Below the pieces are notes generated by a model that did no database searches, was not told the origin of the DNA, and worked only from the letters and a program-made list of their open reading frames with translations. Shown piece after piece: positions 43,621-54,239 of a DNA stretch of 64,000 nucleotides (positions are counted from its first letter, which is position 1; each line of letters begins with the position of its first letter). Origin of the DNA: Batrachochytrium dendrobatidis JAM81 (Eukaryota > Chytridiomycota > Chytridiomycetes > Rhizophydiales); the NCBI RefSeq assembly GCF_000203795.2, contig NW_006281114.1, positions 496,001 through 560,000 on the forward strand, read 5' to 3'. The translations under genes were made by a program, and so were the position numbers.

Positions 43621-43870
43621 ATGCAATCATTGATTCGTTGGTTTAGTGATCGACTCGACTCACATTCAATTGTAATGGCCACAAATATGCATTGCTGATT
43701 GACACGCATATATCGACATGTATCAAACTCGGACATGGTGTATATCAGTTGCATATACCAGTCACTGATGCAATTGATGATGATCGATTAGTCAATCAAT
43801 TGGGTATCAACACCAATGTCAGTCCATTATCACATGGATACTTGCAGTTGTGATCTGTATTCAGCCAGTA
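43621..43870. repeat. Fragment of the 4.4-kb duplication
   Basis: GCAATCATTGATTCGTTGGTTTAGTGATCGACTC and following sequence match 14,360-14,600 and 22,245-22,480 in the same orientation, a third and partial copy. Confidence 0.8.
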
Positions 43871-44226
43871 ATATTGGTTCATGTAGTATATTGTATAGTC
43901 AACCATGCACATACACATGCATGTCATTGTCAATTGATGGCCGTTTGTAAACAACTTGTGGACAACTTACAAATATTACAATCATGGTGATTGCTTGAAT
44001 GTCGATACCAAGCCATGCGTTTGATGGTCATTTACTGTTCAGTTTACTGTTCAACAATGCAAATGGTCGTTGTCTACAAATCAATCGAGTCGTAGACATG
44101 AACTGCACATTGTGCGTATCGCTTTGTTCATGACCAAACTGTAACAATGTGCACTTTGCATTGAGTTTGAACTGCAATCTGCGACTTGTACGCATTATGA
44201 TGCATTGTTTCAATATTCATGTTGCA

Positions 44227-44625
44227 TCCATCAACATCAACGTGCAGTGTCGATCTGATGTTTGGTGTTGATGTTGTGTTGATATTCCAACAACACTGAA
44301 TATCGCAAATCAGGTCAGCATTGACTCGTGTGATAATAATCCATGGACAGTCGGTTTTACCAAACTGTTGTACAAACACATTGACATTCGATCGATCGGA
44401 ACGACAATCAATCACTCTAATGTGTTGTTGGATATACAAACTATATTACACATGGTGACTGATGTTGTAACACATGTCGTAACACAACATTGAATCAATC
44501 AAACTGCAATTACACACTCCATCATATGTCGCATGTGTTGGCATGTCAAGTGTGGTGATATCGAGTCAAAACAGTCGATTGGCATAGTAATCCATCAACA
44601 TTCGAGTCGGTTGGTCAACCAAACA
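44227..44625. repeat. Dispersed repeat R1, second copy
   Basis: Matches 22833-23228 in the same orientation. In both places R1 is downstream of a piece of the 4.4-kb duplication, so the two were probably copied together. Confidence 0.8.
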
Positions 44626-45883
44626 GTTGTATCATGCGGTAATATCAATATACTGCGATTGTAGCATGTCATTCATCAGATATTGTTGAAACCATTACAA
44701 AACCTGTTTGGACCAAATCAAACTGTGACGAATACCGCATACTCGGATCATCATCAACTAAACCAGGAATACACACTTTGACAATATTGGCAATTGATGA
44801 TTGAACCTGATTCATGGCTAATTCGTCGAGTGTTTGCAATGTGTTAATATAACCAGTCATATATCATTTGGTGTTGTTAGCTTGTGGTTTGGTGATGGTT
44901 TGATTGCAAGTGATTCCTGGACACAACACATTGCAAACCAAGCAACTTGACTACTTGAACGACTCAAACGACTCGATACTAACCGGAATTCAATACAATT
45001 GTTGAATAGCCCGTGTAATATCAGATCTAGTCAAGCCAACAAACACGACACTCAATACAACTATATACAACAAAAATGCGTTGGATTCATTTGTGATTGT
45101 ATACTCATCAATCTTGAACGACAGTGTTTGTGCAGTTTTGGATATAGGTTGTATGGATATTGCAACAAACCTGTAGTATTATAGTATGACTGACATATAC
45201 TACTATTGGATCAAACAACATAACAGCCTGGTATGATGTCAAATATATATGTGCATAGAATGGTCACCAAACCTGATCGGTTGTGTATTAATTATAAACA
45301 ACTACCAATTAGCAACAAGTGACATTCGTATACATTGACAGAATTACTACAGACAACACCAACAATTACAAGATCATGTGCAATATATCAAGAATTGTGA
45401 CATGGTTTCAATAAACCAACAACAACTGAACAAATGACATTGCAATGATTATTCATAGAACAAGGCAATCAAACGACAATGTTAGTGACGATTATGTTGG
45501 ACAATATTCATGATTCAAATATCGACAGTCAAACATTGGTTAACCAACAGTTGTACGATTATACAACTGGCCCGTGTATTGACAAGTGATCAACATCGAT
45601 CCGGTCATGGTTGAAACGGTGTATCACAGGAATTGAAAGTTGATAGTATTGTTGTGGTGTAATATTAGCAACTACACACAACTTGACATGAATGACAATG
45701 TTGATGTCAAAACTGACAATGTATTACAATGTATTGGTCAACAGTGACTGAGATCAATGACAATATTGCAGTCAATTCAATCCATGTGTTGATTGGAACA
45801 ATCATTATCCACTTGTCAGATTCAGCATGTAAATGAATGTTTTGTAACATATTTACCAATCCAACAATTGACTGATTAACAAT
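44626..45883. other. Gene-free region before the second CRN
   Basis: I see no supportable gene. Short frames (for example minus strand 44860-44669, 63 codons) have no recognised domain. The sequence is AT-rich with many CAATTG/ACAACA words. Confidence 0.6.
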
Positions 45884-45999
45884 AATTGAATATTAAAATG
45901 TTGAATAAAAGACTCGAGTCATTATATGAATGACGTAATCAATTGAGTTGAATTGACACTCGATTGAACAATACAAATAAACACATGACAAATGTTTAA
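45884..45999 (+). promoter_or_regulatory. CRN upstream block, second copy
   Basis: Reverse-complement match to 17571-17692. It lies 159 bases before the start codon; a long pyrimidine-rich leader (46,065-46,148) lies between and replaces the shorter one of the first CRN. Confidence 0.65.
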
Positions 46000-46157
46000 A
46001 CACTATTCAAAGTGTGAATTTGTCTCACATTATTCACATGATATCGAGTTTTGGATTTAAAGTCCAATTTTTTCTTTTCTTTTTTTCATTCAATTCCATT
46101 CCATTCTATTCTTATTCTATTCCATTCAATTCTTTCATTTCTCTCCAGTAAACTCCA

Positions 46158-47780
46158 ATGGAAAATGAAAGGTTTTACATTAAATATCTGGACTATCAGC
46201 CAGTGGAAATCGAAACCCACTTCAATGGAGAACTAGAAAGAAAAAGACCACTGACTGACGTTGGTGACTTGGTTGCAGCCATCGTTGTTGAACCAACTAG
46301 AAGACTTGCTGGTATCCCAGAGGACTATGGGCCACTCACTCTCCACTCTGCTGTTGATGGACCTGCTATTCCTGGGAATACTCTCCTGACCTCCATTCAG
46401 CAACCTACTGGTTCCTACGACCATCCACTGATTATTCGCTCTCTAAGAGATACTATCACTATGGACGAGCATATGGTTTGTTCTCTTCCTGAACCGGTGT
46501 ATGACAATCCTGTATCAAGACCCAACACCTCTGGCAGAATTTGGAAGAAGCCGACACATGTTTTCCTGTGGTCTGATTTTAAGCAAAGCGTTGTTGATTG
46601 GATTGGTGCTAATCATCATCAGCATTCTCAAAGAGTACAAAAACCTGTGTTTGTTCCCAGAGTTATCACCGAAGAAGTTCAAAGTCTTCAACCCTTCATC
46701 AAGCTCAATTTGCTCGATGTCTCTGCCAAGTGTTTCATTCCTCCTTCTGAATTCAAGGCACGACGTCAAATCACAAGCTGCGTAGGGGAACCAGATCATT
46801 TAATGACTAGAAATGGAGAGGTTGTCGCTATTGTTGAAGAAAAGGGCAATTGGGCTTTGTCTACCAGTGATATCGTCAATTCATACGACACAGAAAGAAC
46901 ACGTGCGTCTGCTCTTGACCAACTCTACCACTATATGCGATTGAACCACAGACAATATGGGATTCTGTCGTCATACGAAAACACCTGGTTTGTTCATCGA
47001 AATCAAGAATGTGCCGTTTGTGAAGAACCTCGAAGTCATGAAATTTTGTATGTTTCCGAGGGAATCTCCTTTACTGTTCGAACACCCACTGTTCAACAAT
47101 GCTTATCGTATTTCAACAGCATCGTCAATCACAATCATATGGATTCTCCCCCCGCATCAAAGCGTCCGTCTAGAGCTAGTTATGCTACCCAAATCTCTCG
47201 ACCAAGTAGTAGTAGGGTATCTCCGCGTGCTAGTCTCTCCAGAGGATGCAGTTCTTTGTCGTCTGGAATTCAAATCAACGAGCAACCCCAAGACTTTGAT
47301 GTTGATGATTTCAAATTCGATACAGTTCTTGGTGAAGGAAGAAGCAAAGTGTATTTGGATTACTATGGATCTAGCCGTATTGCTCTCAAGGTTGCTGATA
47401 TTGCCAAGCACGGAGAAATGCTTCCAGAATTGCTGAATGAGGTTTCTGTGTATGAACAGCTATCGGGGCTACAAGGGAATGGCATACCTAGATTCGTTTG
47501 TCATGGGTTTGTGGAGGACGTTCTGTACTGTGTAGGTGTTTCTATCTGTGGTACGGTGGCCAATGGATTCACTGAACAGCAAAAGCAGAAGTTGTTGGAA
47601 ACACTCGAAAGCATTCACGAGGCCGGTATTCTACATAACGATATCAAAAAGGAGAATATCTTGATTGATGAATCTGGGAATCCATATATCATTGACTTTG
47701 GCTTCTCTACACGAAATTGCTCCCCTGTTGCTCGAATGGAAGAAACAAACTTGCTCCTTAGTCTGGTTGAAAGTACTTGA
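46158..47780 (+). CDS. Crinkler (CRN) effector with PD-(D/E)xK nuclease-like and protein kinase-like domains
   Basis: The 540-residue single-exon product has a CRN header at 1-95 (YLDYQPVEIETHFNGELERKRPL). A nuclease-like domain follows (about 165-320) with Asp213 (EPDHL), Glu227-x-Lys229 (IVEEKG) and a following Gln255 (LDQLYHYM), the usual order for PD-(D/E)xK folds. A basic Ser/Arg-rich linker (330-370) could act as a nuclear signal. The protein kinase-like domain (385-540) has glycine loop LGEGRSKV, Lys411, Glu428, HNDIKKEN with Asp495, and Asp513-Phe-Gly. The chain ends only 25 residues after DFG, so most of the C-lobe is absent, reminiscent of minimal Bud32/RIO-like kinases. All catalytic residues are present. 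CRN nuclease-kinase fusions are known in fungi and oomycetes; targets are unknown. No classical signal peptide is seen. Confidence 0.88.
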   Translation: MENERFYIKYLDYQPVEIETHFNGELERKRPLTDVGDLVAAIVVEPTRRLAGIPEDYGPLTLHSAVDGPAIPGNTLLTSIQQPTGSYDHPLIIRSLRDTITMDEHMVCSLPEPVYDNPVSRPNTSGRIWKKPTHVFLWSDFKQSVVDWIGANHHQHSQRVQKPVFVPRVITEEVQSLQPFIKLNLLDVSAKCFIPPSEFKARRQITSCVGEPDHLMTRNGEVVAIVEEKGNWALSTSDIVNSYDTERTRASALDQLYHYMRLNHRQYGILSSYENTWFVHRNQECAVCEEPRSHEILYVSEGISFTVRTPTVQQCLSYFNSIVNHNHMDSPPASKRPSRASYATQISRPSSSRVSPRASLSRGCSSLSSGIQINEQPQDFDVDDFKFDTVLGEGRSKVYLDYYGSSRIALKVADIAKHGEMLPELLNEVSVYEQLSGLQGNGIPRFVCHGFVEDVLYCVGVSICGTVANGFTEQQKQKLLETLESIHEAGILHNDIKKENILIDESGNPYIIDFGFSTRNCSPVARMEETNLLLSLVEST

Positions 47781-48371
47781 GATAGTACATTTGGGTTGGA
47801 ATGAATTAGACAATTATTTGTATGAATAAAGCACCGAGTCTTGACCATTATATTTGACATTGATTGTTCATAGCATTTTAGCATAAATCACCTGTCACAG
47901 GCGAGATCAACTCCAGACACTTTGAACAACTTTTAGCAGAGAGCATCTACCAAGAAGAGTAGTATCATTCAGTGCCCTATCTATACTACTATTGTTTTTT
48001 ACATTTTCCACTGTTCAATACATACTGCGGTACTATTTCAAGTATTCCAAAACCAACTTGTAAATCAGACAATTGAAGATGAGTTTCATTTACGAAATAT
48101 ACATTTTTGAATCAACAAAACGACACATTTACTATTGAATCTGGTTTAAACCGTTCAACAATAATATCGCGAAATGCAGTTTTGTATTGTGCAACAACTC
48201 TTGCTGACATTCTAATAAAAATGAGTTTGTAAGCCTGCAATTCCAACAATATCAATCAAGTCAATTTTCAACAAGAATATTCGATTTATTTTTATTCCAA
48301 CAAAATCAAGGAAATCGCAACCCAACACAAGTGTTCCATTTTGCATTTGCTGAGATTTGGTTGTTGATAAC
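47781..48371. other. Intergenic region between CRN and J-protein gene
   Basis: Contains likely 3' end signal (GAATAAAGCACC at 47,823) and nothing further recognisable. It marks the return from accessory to conserved sequence. Confidence 0.6.
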
Positions 48372-50077
48372 ATGAGCGATTCAACTCATATTCCTGTTAT
48401 TGAATCGAGGAGACCAAAACCTTCTGTCACTGCAAAGTGTCCAAACTGTTCTGTAGTCATTGAATTCTATCTTCCTGCTACTCCAGCTTATGCCTTTTCT
48501 GTTTATAGAGTGGTTTGATTTTCTTGTAGAGACTTGTTCTATTCCAACTTCTGCTGTTCAACAGACTCCATCTGTTTCTGCTAAAAAAACTACAAATGCC
48601 TCGGACCAATCTACCAACAATGCTTCCAGTCGCAGACCAAAAACTACTCTTGGAAAAACCGGCTCAGGTAATTGTAAAACCTTTGAAAAAGGATGATTCT
48701 TGTCTTCTAATTTCATGATTGATTTAGATGACCATCCGATCGATATGGAATATTATGATTTGTTGGAGATTCCTGCTACGGCGTCTAGTGCTGTCATCAA
48801 AAAGGCGTATTATCTCAAGGCTATAAAGTGTCATCCTGATAAAAACTTGGACAATCCATTGGCTGAAGAAATGTTTAAACAAATATCTGAAGCTTATCAA
48901 GGTACAGACTTGATGGTTCATGTGTATCCAGAAAAACTATACTAATGTTTAAATTTTAGTCTTGTCGGATCCACAGCGTCGTTCATTTTATAATATTCAT
49001 GGAAAGGCTGCTGCAGTGGGTTCTGAAGGATCTGTGTTTGTCGATCCAGAACAATTCTTCAGACAACAGTTTGGTGGTGATATGTTTGTTGATATCATTG
49101 GTGAAATATCCATTGCTCGGGATTTTAAAGACGTCATGGCTGCAAAAGATCCATCCAAATCCAATGACTTGACCACTGACTCCAACTCTTCTACCATCAA
49201 CTCGGGAACAGAAGTGCCATCTACAGATGCTACCACTCAAGCCAAACAAGACTCGGCATTGATGTACGAACAACGTCGTTTGATTCGTAAAGAACGTATT
49301 CAGAAACTGTCGCATAATCTTGTTGCCAAGCTTTCGCTTTACACTGATGCGTTTCCATTTCCTGATCCTACTTCTTCTCCACTTTTGGGGATCTCTTTGA
49401 ATAGCTTGGCAAACGAATCACTCGACACGTTTCGTGCTTTATCTACTATCGAAGCTCAACAACTTGCTTTGGAAAGCTATGGACCCGAATTGTTGAGAGC
49501 GATTGGATTCACCTATGTTTTAAAAGCTGATCAGTGGATTGCCAAAATTGCTGCAGAGGATGGGGGTGCTGTGCTATGGCATCGAGTATGGGGACTTGGG
49601 TCTCGAGTAAGCGGAGCTATCAAAGAAAAAACTCACATTTTAAACGAGACGGTCGGGACGTTTCGTACGGCTCTAGATCTGCAAAGCAAATTCACCAAAC
49701 TTCAAGAAATGGATAAAAAAACAAAAAAAACAGGTGAAGGAGGTGAAAAGACTGTTGATGAGGACGTCGAAGTCGAACTGACACCTCAGGAGCAAGAACT
49801 CCGCACGCAGCTGGAATATGAAGCGGCAACAAAGGGACTAGAAGCTTTGTGGAGAGGATCCAAATTAGAAGTTGAATCTGTGCTACGCGATGTATGCGAC
49901 GATGCTCTCGGAGATGCACCTGGTGTGTCGACCGAGTTACGTAAACGACGTGCTGATGCTTTGCGGATCTTGGGTCAGGTTTATGAAACCGTTGGTATTG
50001 CTGCTGCTGCCAGTTCTGTGCCCAATACTTCCACTGGCACATCTAGCCAACAGCCTCCATTGCCTCCTCAAAAATAG
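48372..50077 (+). CDS. J-domain co-chaperone of the Caj1/Djp1 (DnaJ-X) type
   Basis: J-proteins stimulate Hsp70 ATPase. Caj1/Djp1 relatives act in the cytosol in membrane traffic and peroxisomal import. Firm exons are one ending at 48667, then 48728-48901 and 48960-50077, joined by 60- and 58-nt GT-AG introns. The J domain is split across them: YYDLLEIPATASSAVIKKAYYLKAIKC, HPD motif, then ISEAYQ|VLSDPQRR. The C-terminal DnaJ-X region starts FVDPEQFFRQQFGGDMFVDIIGEISIA and continues through a long helical part to about residue 480. The first exon from ATG 48372 encodes a zinc-type pair CPNC (AKCPNCSVVIEFYLP). I could not find a clean in-phase junction between it and the Ser/Thr-rich linker (TCSIPTSAVQQ...), so the first intron is unresolved or the 5' end is damaged. 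Confidence 0.85.
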
Positions 50078-50378
50078 AGTGTTTCCCGTACCCTACCATT
50101 TTTATATTCACCACCTGTTTTGATATTGCTATTCCGTATTTTATGTTGCTGCTACTTTTTGGAGAGTATTGCTATACTACCGAATACAACAATCATTGCT
50201 ATTTTTTCCAAATCAATAAAATAATTGAGCTATTGTATGTTCTACCTCTAATTTCCATTGGATAGCTTTCAAGTTTAAAAAACAAATTATCTTGGTAAAT
50301 AAGGTTTTAATAGTTGAATAAACATGGCAGATGCCACAATAAGCTTTGTAGAGAATTGAACGAGTTCCATATACGACA

Positions 50379-51736
50379 TTACCAACCACCCGATTCGTCT
50401 TGAAATGTGTCCCATGGATTGCTAGTTCCGGTAGATAGACTAGCTAGTTTTGCTTTGGGTGATGGCGTGTCCAGTTCAACCGGATCATCATGAGAATGAC
50501 CACCACTTGTAGCATGGCTTAATTTCATTTCCATCTGTTCACTTAATGATAAAGCAGATACATTGCCCACCTCGGTCTTGTCACTTGTGTCGGGAGGTGG
50601 AAATGAAGCAAAATCAGCTACATGAGCAGGTGTAGGAATTTGATCATTTGAAGTAGTTGTAAAAGAAATCGGAGGTGATAACGAATCTCTCCTACTAGGC
50701 AAATCATCAAATGATTCGTCGATAAGCGATTCAGATTTGGGTCTCAATGTAGGTACAATAGTACTTTTGGGTCGACCAGGTAGAGGTGGTGCAGGCATAC
50801 TCACTGGTCGTGTACCAGAAGTAGCATGAATCGTATTGGATTTGCTATGACTTACAACGGCTCCCAATCGAGCTTGAAGTGACGTTGACGGAGCATTCGC
50901 AGTAGCTACAGATGCAGCAGCGCGTTGAGAAAGTCCAGTCGATCCATCTGCACCTTCTTTTGGTAAAGGAGCAGTACCAGCAAAAGCTGGTTTTGAGTGC
51001 TGTGTAGTGGGTGTTCCAACTGAAGTCCGTGTTCCCATCTGTTTCATATGTTCATTGATTGCAGTCCACCAATCCGCACTTTCAACCATGGTTTTCCCCT
51101 TGAATTTGTGTTTGATATCTCGTCCAAACATACCCGAGTTTTTCCCAACAAAAACAATGTCTTTGGGATCTTTATTGCCAAGATTAAGTGGAAGCAAGGT
51201 GTATTCTGCCAAATCAAGCGTCAGCTCAGGCATTTCAAGTATGGAATCAGCCGAAAAATCCGGTTTGTTGCCAGTAGGAGAGAATGGACCGCCTGCAGAT
51301 CAAGTGTCAGAATGCGTAGCTCCTATGGGTGTTGATGAAAGTGGTGGCAGAGTATGCAGATATCCAGAAGTGGACAGGACAGCATTGATGGGCCGATAGG
51401 ATCGTTTAAACACACCTTCTTTGCGCAGTAGCGATCCTTGTCGAACAACGCGAATGGCAAGATCGTCACATCCGTCATAGATGATGTTTGCAGGATCAAC
51501 CAAGGGCACATTGTCTTGGTCAATAAATCGATCACAGTTGCTTGCTCTAAAAATTGCCCAGTCTTTATCTGCCTCCATTGTATCCAATAACTTGGCCATA
51601 TCTCTGGATTGATCCAACCTTTTGGTATAATTTGAAGTTTGCCATTCGTAAAAAGATGCTAAACCAACACGAATATTCTGTACAATCACTTTTTCAAATG
51701 CATTGATAGAGTGTTGTTGAATAATTTGAGTGTTTA
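50379..51736 (-). pseudogene. SLM-type PH-domain gene, 5'-truncated and with an in-frame TGA
   Basis: Slm1/Slm2 proteins carry an F-BAR-like region and a PH domain, bind PI(4,5)P2 and act in TORC2 signalling at the membrane. Here the frame starts near 51736 inside the last F-BAR helix (QQHSINAFEKVIVQNIRV, then FYEWQT). It continues into a PH domain (RQGSLLRKEGVFKRSYRP...SGYLHTL) and meets TGA at 51302-51300. The same frame then continues: SAGGPFSPTG, PELTLDLAEYTLLPL, FKGKTMVESADWWTAI and a Pro/Ser-rich tail ending NPWDTFQDESGGW. No GT donor near the TGA allows it to be spliced out. Upstream of 51736 the frame closes and nothing F-BAR-like follows. It is a likely pseudogene, or a gene with a sequence error and a missing 5' part. 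Confidence 0.7.
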
Positions 51737-51957
51737 CAAATCAGCATCACTGGAAATAGTTACTGTTATTCAGACAGTCACTTGTCCAGACATTACAGTT
51801 GTAATATTACACATTTTCCATTGTTGCTGGATACCAATATGCCTACATTTGAAGATGAATACTACCAACAAAATATTCCATTAGAACTGCAACTGTTGCT
51901 TCAAGATCATGGACATATCGTTGTAAATCGTTTCAAATATCAGTCCATTACCCCATT

Positions 51958-52869
51958 TTAAACCAATCCATCAATCTCCGATTCGGCTCGCTCAATACTC
52001 TCCAGCAGCTTGCATTCCATTCCTACATCGACTTGTTCATCGTATCCATGTTTACAGCGTTTGTTGTTTTGACTGCGATTTGTATCAACCCAGAATAATG
52101 GAATTTACCATTTCCTTTGTAGAGTTTGTCCATAATGTCTGTTTTAATGTAATCTTTTGACTGTTTTTGGATACAAAAGTCGACAATCATTGCTTTATCA
52201 TCGACTTGACCGCAGTTTGATGAGTTGACAGCACAATCGCATATACACAGGATACGAAATATCAAATCCAATCAAAGTTGGGTATTGTTTGCTGTATCCT
52301 TGTCAACTCGGACAATAGCACCACATGGCAATACTTGATAGCAATGTAGACTGTTTTGGTGCTGTGAGATGCAATGATACAACGAGTTTCAGGACCCATT
52401 CCAATATGATGCAGCATATTGCAGACGAGCAGTTCATTTGTATCTGGTTGCCTGATACCTTTTACATTGTATTGTGTGGGTCTGTACTGACGAGTCTTGA
52501 TGTAGCAACAAACAGTGAGTTGTTGCTGACATTCCAAGCGAATCTGGTCTGGATTCCGTTTTTCTTTGGAGATAATGAGACCTCGACAACTTGTCAATGT
52601 CAGCCTTGTAGTGTTGAATGACAGTATTGATTGACAGCAGTTTGAATCGGTTTCGTATTTCCATCCAGATACTGTGATATTGGCAAAAAGGAATCTTGCA
52701 GTTGTTGGTTGTTGATGGGCAAGTTGGATATAAAGTTGTTTTCAATCAATCCGTTGACAATCATGATATCATACTTTGATTTGTATGTACGCAATACTGC
52801 TGTCATTTTGTGTATGGTGTTTCCTATTTCCACAAACGCATTCCATTTCCAGCTGTTTTTTGCAGACAT
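51958..52869 (-). pseudogene. Decayed gene of unknown family, weak kinase-like signature
   Basis: Adjacent minus-strand frames read as one broken protein: MSAKNSWKWNAFVEIGN (52869) to ISQYLDG; then KEKRNPDQIRLECQQQLTVC, YRPTQYNVKGIRQPDTNELL and MLHHIGMGPETRCIIAS (52597-52262); then SSNCGQVDDKAMIVDF and KGNGKFHYSGLIQ (52271-52023); and finally RCKHGYDEQVDVGMEC to a stop at 51958. At least three frame changes are needed and no introns explain them all. The order N...VDF, after a helix-rich half, recalls the catalytic loop and DFG of kinase-like folds, but the His/Asp part is not clear. I do not recognise the family. Confidence 0.5.
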
Positions 52870-53283
52870 TTGATATTGTGTAACAATGAGGGTGTAAAAT
52901 GTAGTACAGAAATAGACGACTAAATTACATTTATTCCAACGGATTTAGCACTCTTGTTCAAGTAAAACAGTATCATCCGATGCTCATTATACACTACTTG
53001 TACGTTGAATCATGCCAATCACTTGCTATTTTAACAAGCATGGAATATCACGGCACATATTGATGACCAACTAATAGCCGAGTGTCAACTTATTCCAGTT
53101 TTGGTTTATACTCATTTCTCAACCCTAACCCTTTTCAGAGTGAAGCTTTATAATCAACCACATGATATTCGAATGTATGATCAAATAGCGGCTCAATCAA
53201 CATTGCGGATATCATATAAAGGAAGACTCTTCAAAGTTTGGCATTGATGGCAAATCACCATTGAACCCTGACAACACTAACCC
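52870..53283. other. Upstream flank of copy D
   Basis: From about 52,990 this resembles the upstream flank of family 1 copy C (CATATTGATGACCAACTAATAG, AACATTGCGGATATCATATAAA). It includes a telomere-repeat-like AACCCTAACCCTTTTCAG at 53121-53138. No gene is seen. Confidence 0.6.
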
Positions 53284-53295
53284 TTAGGACGGCTA
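53284..53295 (+). promoter_or_regulatory. CTTAGGACGGCT family promoter box (copy D)
   Basis: It starts 117 bases before the ATG at 53401, followed by TGCTTTTAATATTATCC and ATAAATACAATCC as in copies A to C. Confidence 0.7.
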
Positions 53296-53400
53296 CCCAA
53301 AAACATGCTTTTAATATTATCCACTCAATAACCGACATAAATACAATCCAAAACCCGACTTGTTGAATGACATTGCAACTTGCTCAACCAAACCAGTAGA

Positions 53401-54216
53401 ATGAAACTCGCAGTTGCTGTATTGTCATCAATCCTGCTTGCTTGCTCGGTTACTATTGCCAATCCAGTTGATCCCAGTGCAACTACAAGCACCGAGTCTA
53501 TCACCTCGCCAACTCATAATCCAAACGGTATAGGCTTAGGTGGTCTTGATCCAATTCCAAACATCATCAAGGATTTGCTCAACAAGTACATAGAGCTAGA
53601 ACATGGCCGTGATGAACAAGAAAAACTATATGGCTCGTTAAAACCTCAATATGACCATCAACATAAACTGGTAAAGCGCTTGAAAAAAAAGATTCAAGTT
53701 TTGGGATATATATCTCAAACAAGCGGTGACGGTCCAGAATATAATGTTGAAATTCGAAAGACTAAGCTTGATCTTGAAATCCAAAAATCCAAACTTGCCA
53801 ATCTTAAAAAAAGTCTTCAAGGCTGCGAGTCCAAGTATAGTTATCTTACAGTTAAAGTAGAGCAAATCAATGTAGAGCTTGTGGATCTCATTTTTGGAGA
53901 ATCTTGGAATCCTAAATTATTTGGTCGCAAACTTTATGATATCAACTCAAATCCTTTCATTAGAAGCTACCTTGAAAAACAATCATTAAAATACAACAAG
54001 AGTCTTGGTCGAAAACCTAGTGATCAGCAACAGCGCAGAAAACCTAGTGATCAACAAAGTCAAGATTCACAACCATCACCGGATACACCATCTGGATCTG
54101 GATCTGGATACTTTGAACAAAGAGTTCCTTCCAATAAACGGAAAGGTTTTTCCAAGTTTATGAATGGATTGAAATCACTCTTTCAGCGATCCAAAAATGA
54201 CGATTCATCCAATTGA
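53401..54216 (+). CDS. Small secreted coiled-coil protein, family 1 (copy D)
   Basis: The 271-residue product has a signal peptide (MKLAVAVLSSILLACSVTIA) followed by NPVDPSATTSTES as in the other copies. A helical Lys/Glu-rich core (about 60-200) contains LKKKIQ and LDLEIQKSKLANLKKSL coiled-coil heptads. The C-terminal third is longer than in A to C: a duplicated RKPSDQQ motif, a Ser/Gly stretch and a basic end (NKRKGFSKFMNGLKSLFQRSK) that could form an amphipathic helix. The NPEFMKLV block of A to C is replaced by NPFIRSYLEK. It is clearly the same family by promoter and signal peptide, with a fast-changing body. Confidence 0.85.
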   Translation: MKLAVAVLSSILLACSVTIANPVDPSATTSTESITSPTHNPNGIGLGGLDPIPNIIKDLLNKYIELEHGRDEQEKLYGSLKPQYDHQHKLVKRLKKKIQVLGYISQTSGDGPEYNVEIRKTKLDLEIQKSKLANLKKSLQGCESKYSYLTVKVEQINVELVDLIFGESWNPKLFGRKLYDINSNPFIRSYLEKQSLKYNKSLGRKPSDQQQRRKPSDQQSQDSQPSPDTPSGSGSGYFEQRVPSNKRKGFSKFMNGLKSLFQRSKNDDSSN

Positions 54217-54239
54217 TTTGAATGCTAATCTGGACTGAT

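Noticed and set aside
46051..46236. Hydrophobic frame before the second CRN (MDLKSNFFFSFF...) as a signal peptide
   Set aside because: It is in a different frame from the CRN and results from the pyrimidine-rich leader.
51839..51960. Small plus-strand frame MPTFEDEYYQQNIPLELQLL...
   Set aside because: 40 codons, no recognised homology, and part of it overlaps the end of the decayed minus-strand gene.
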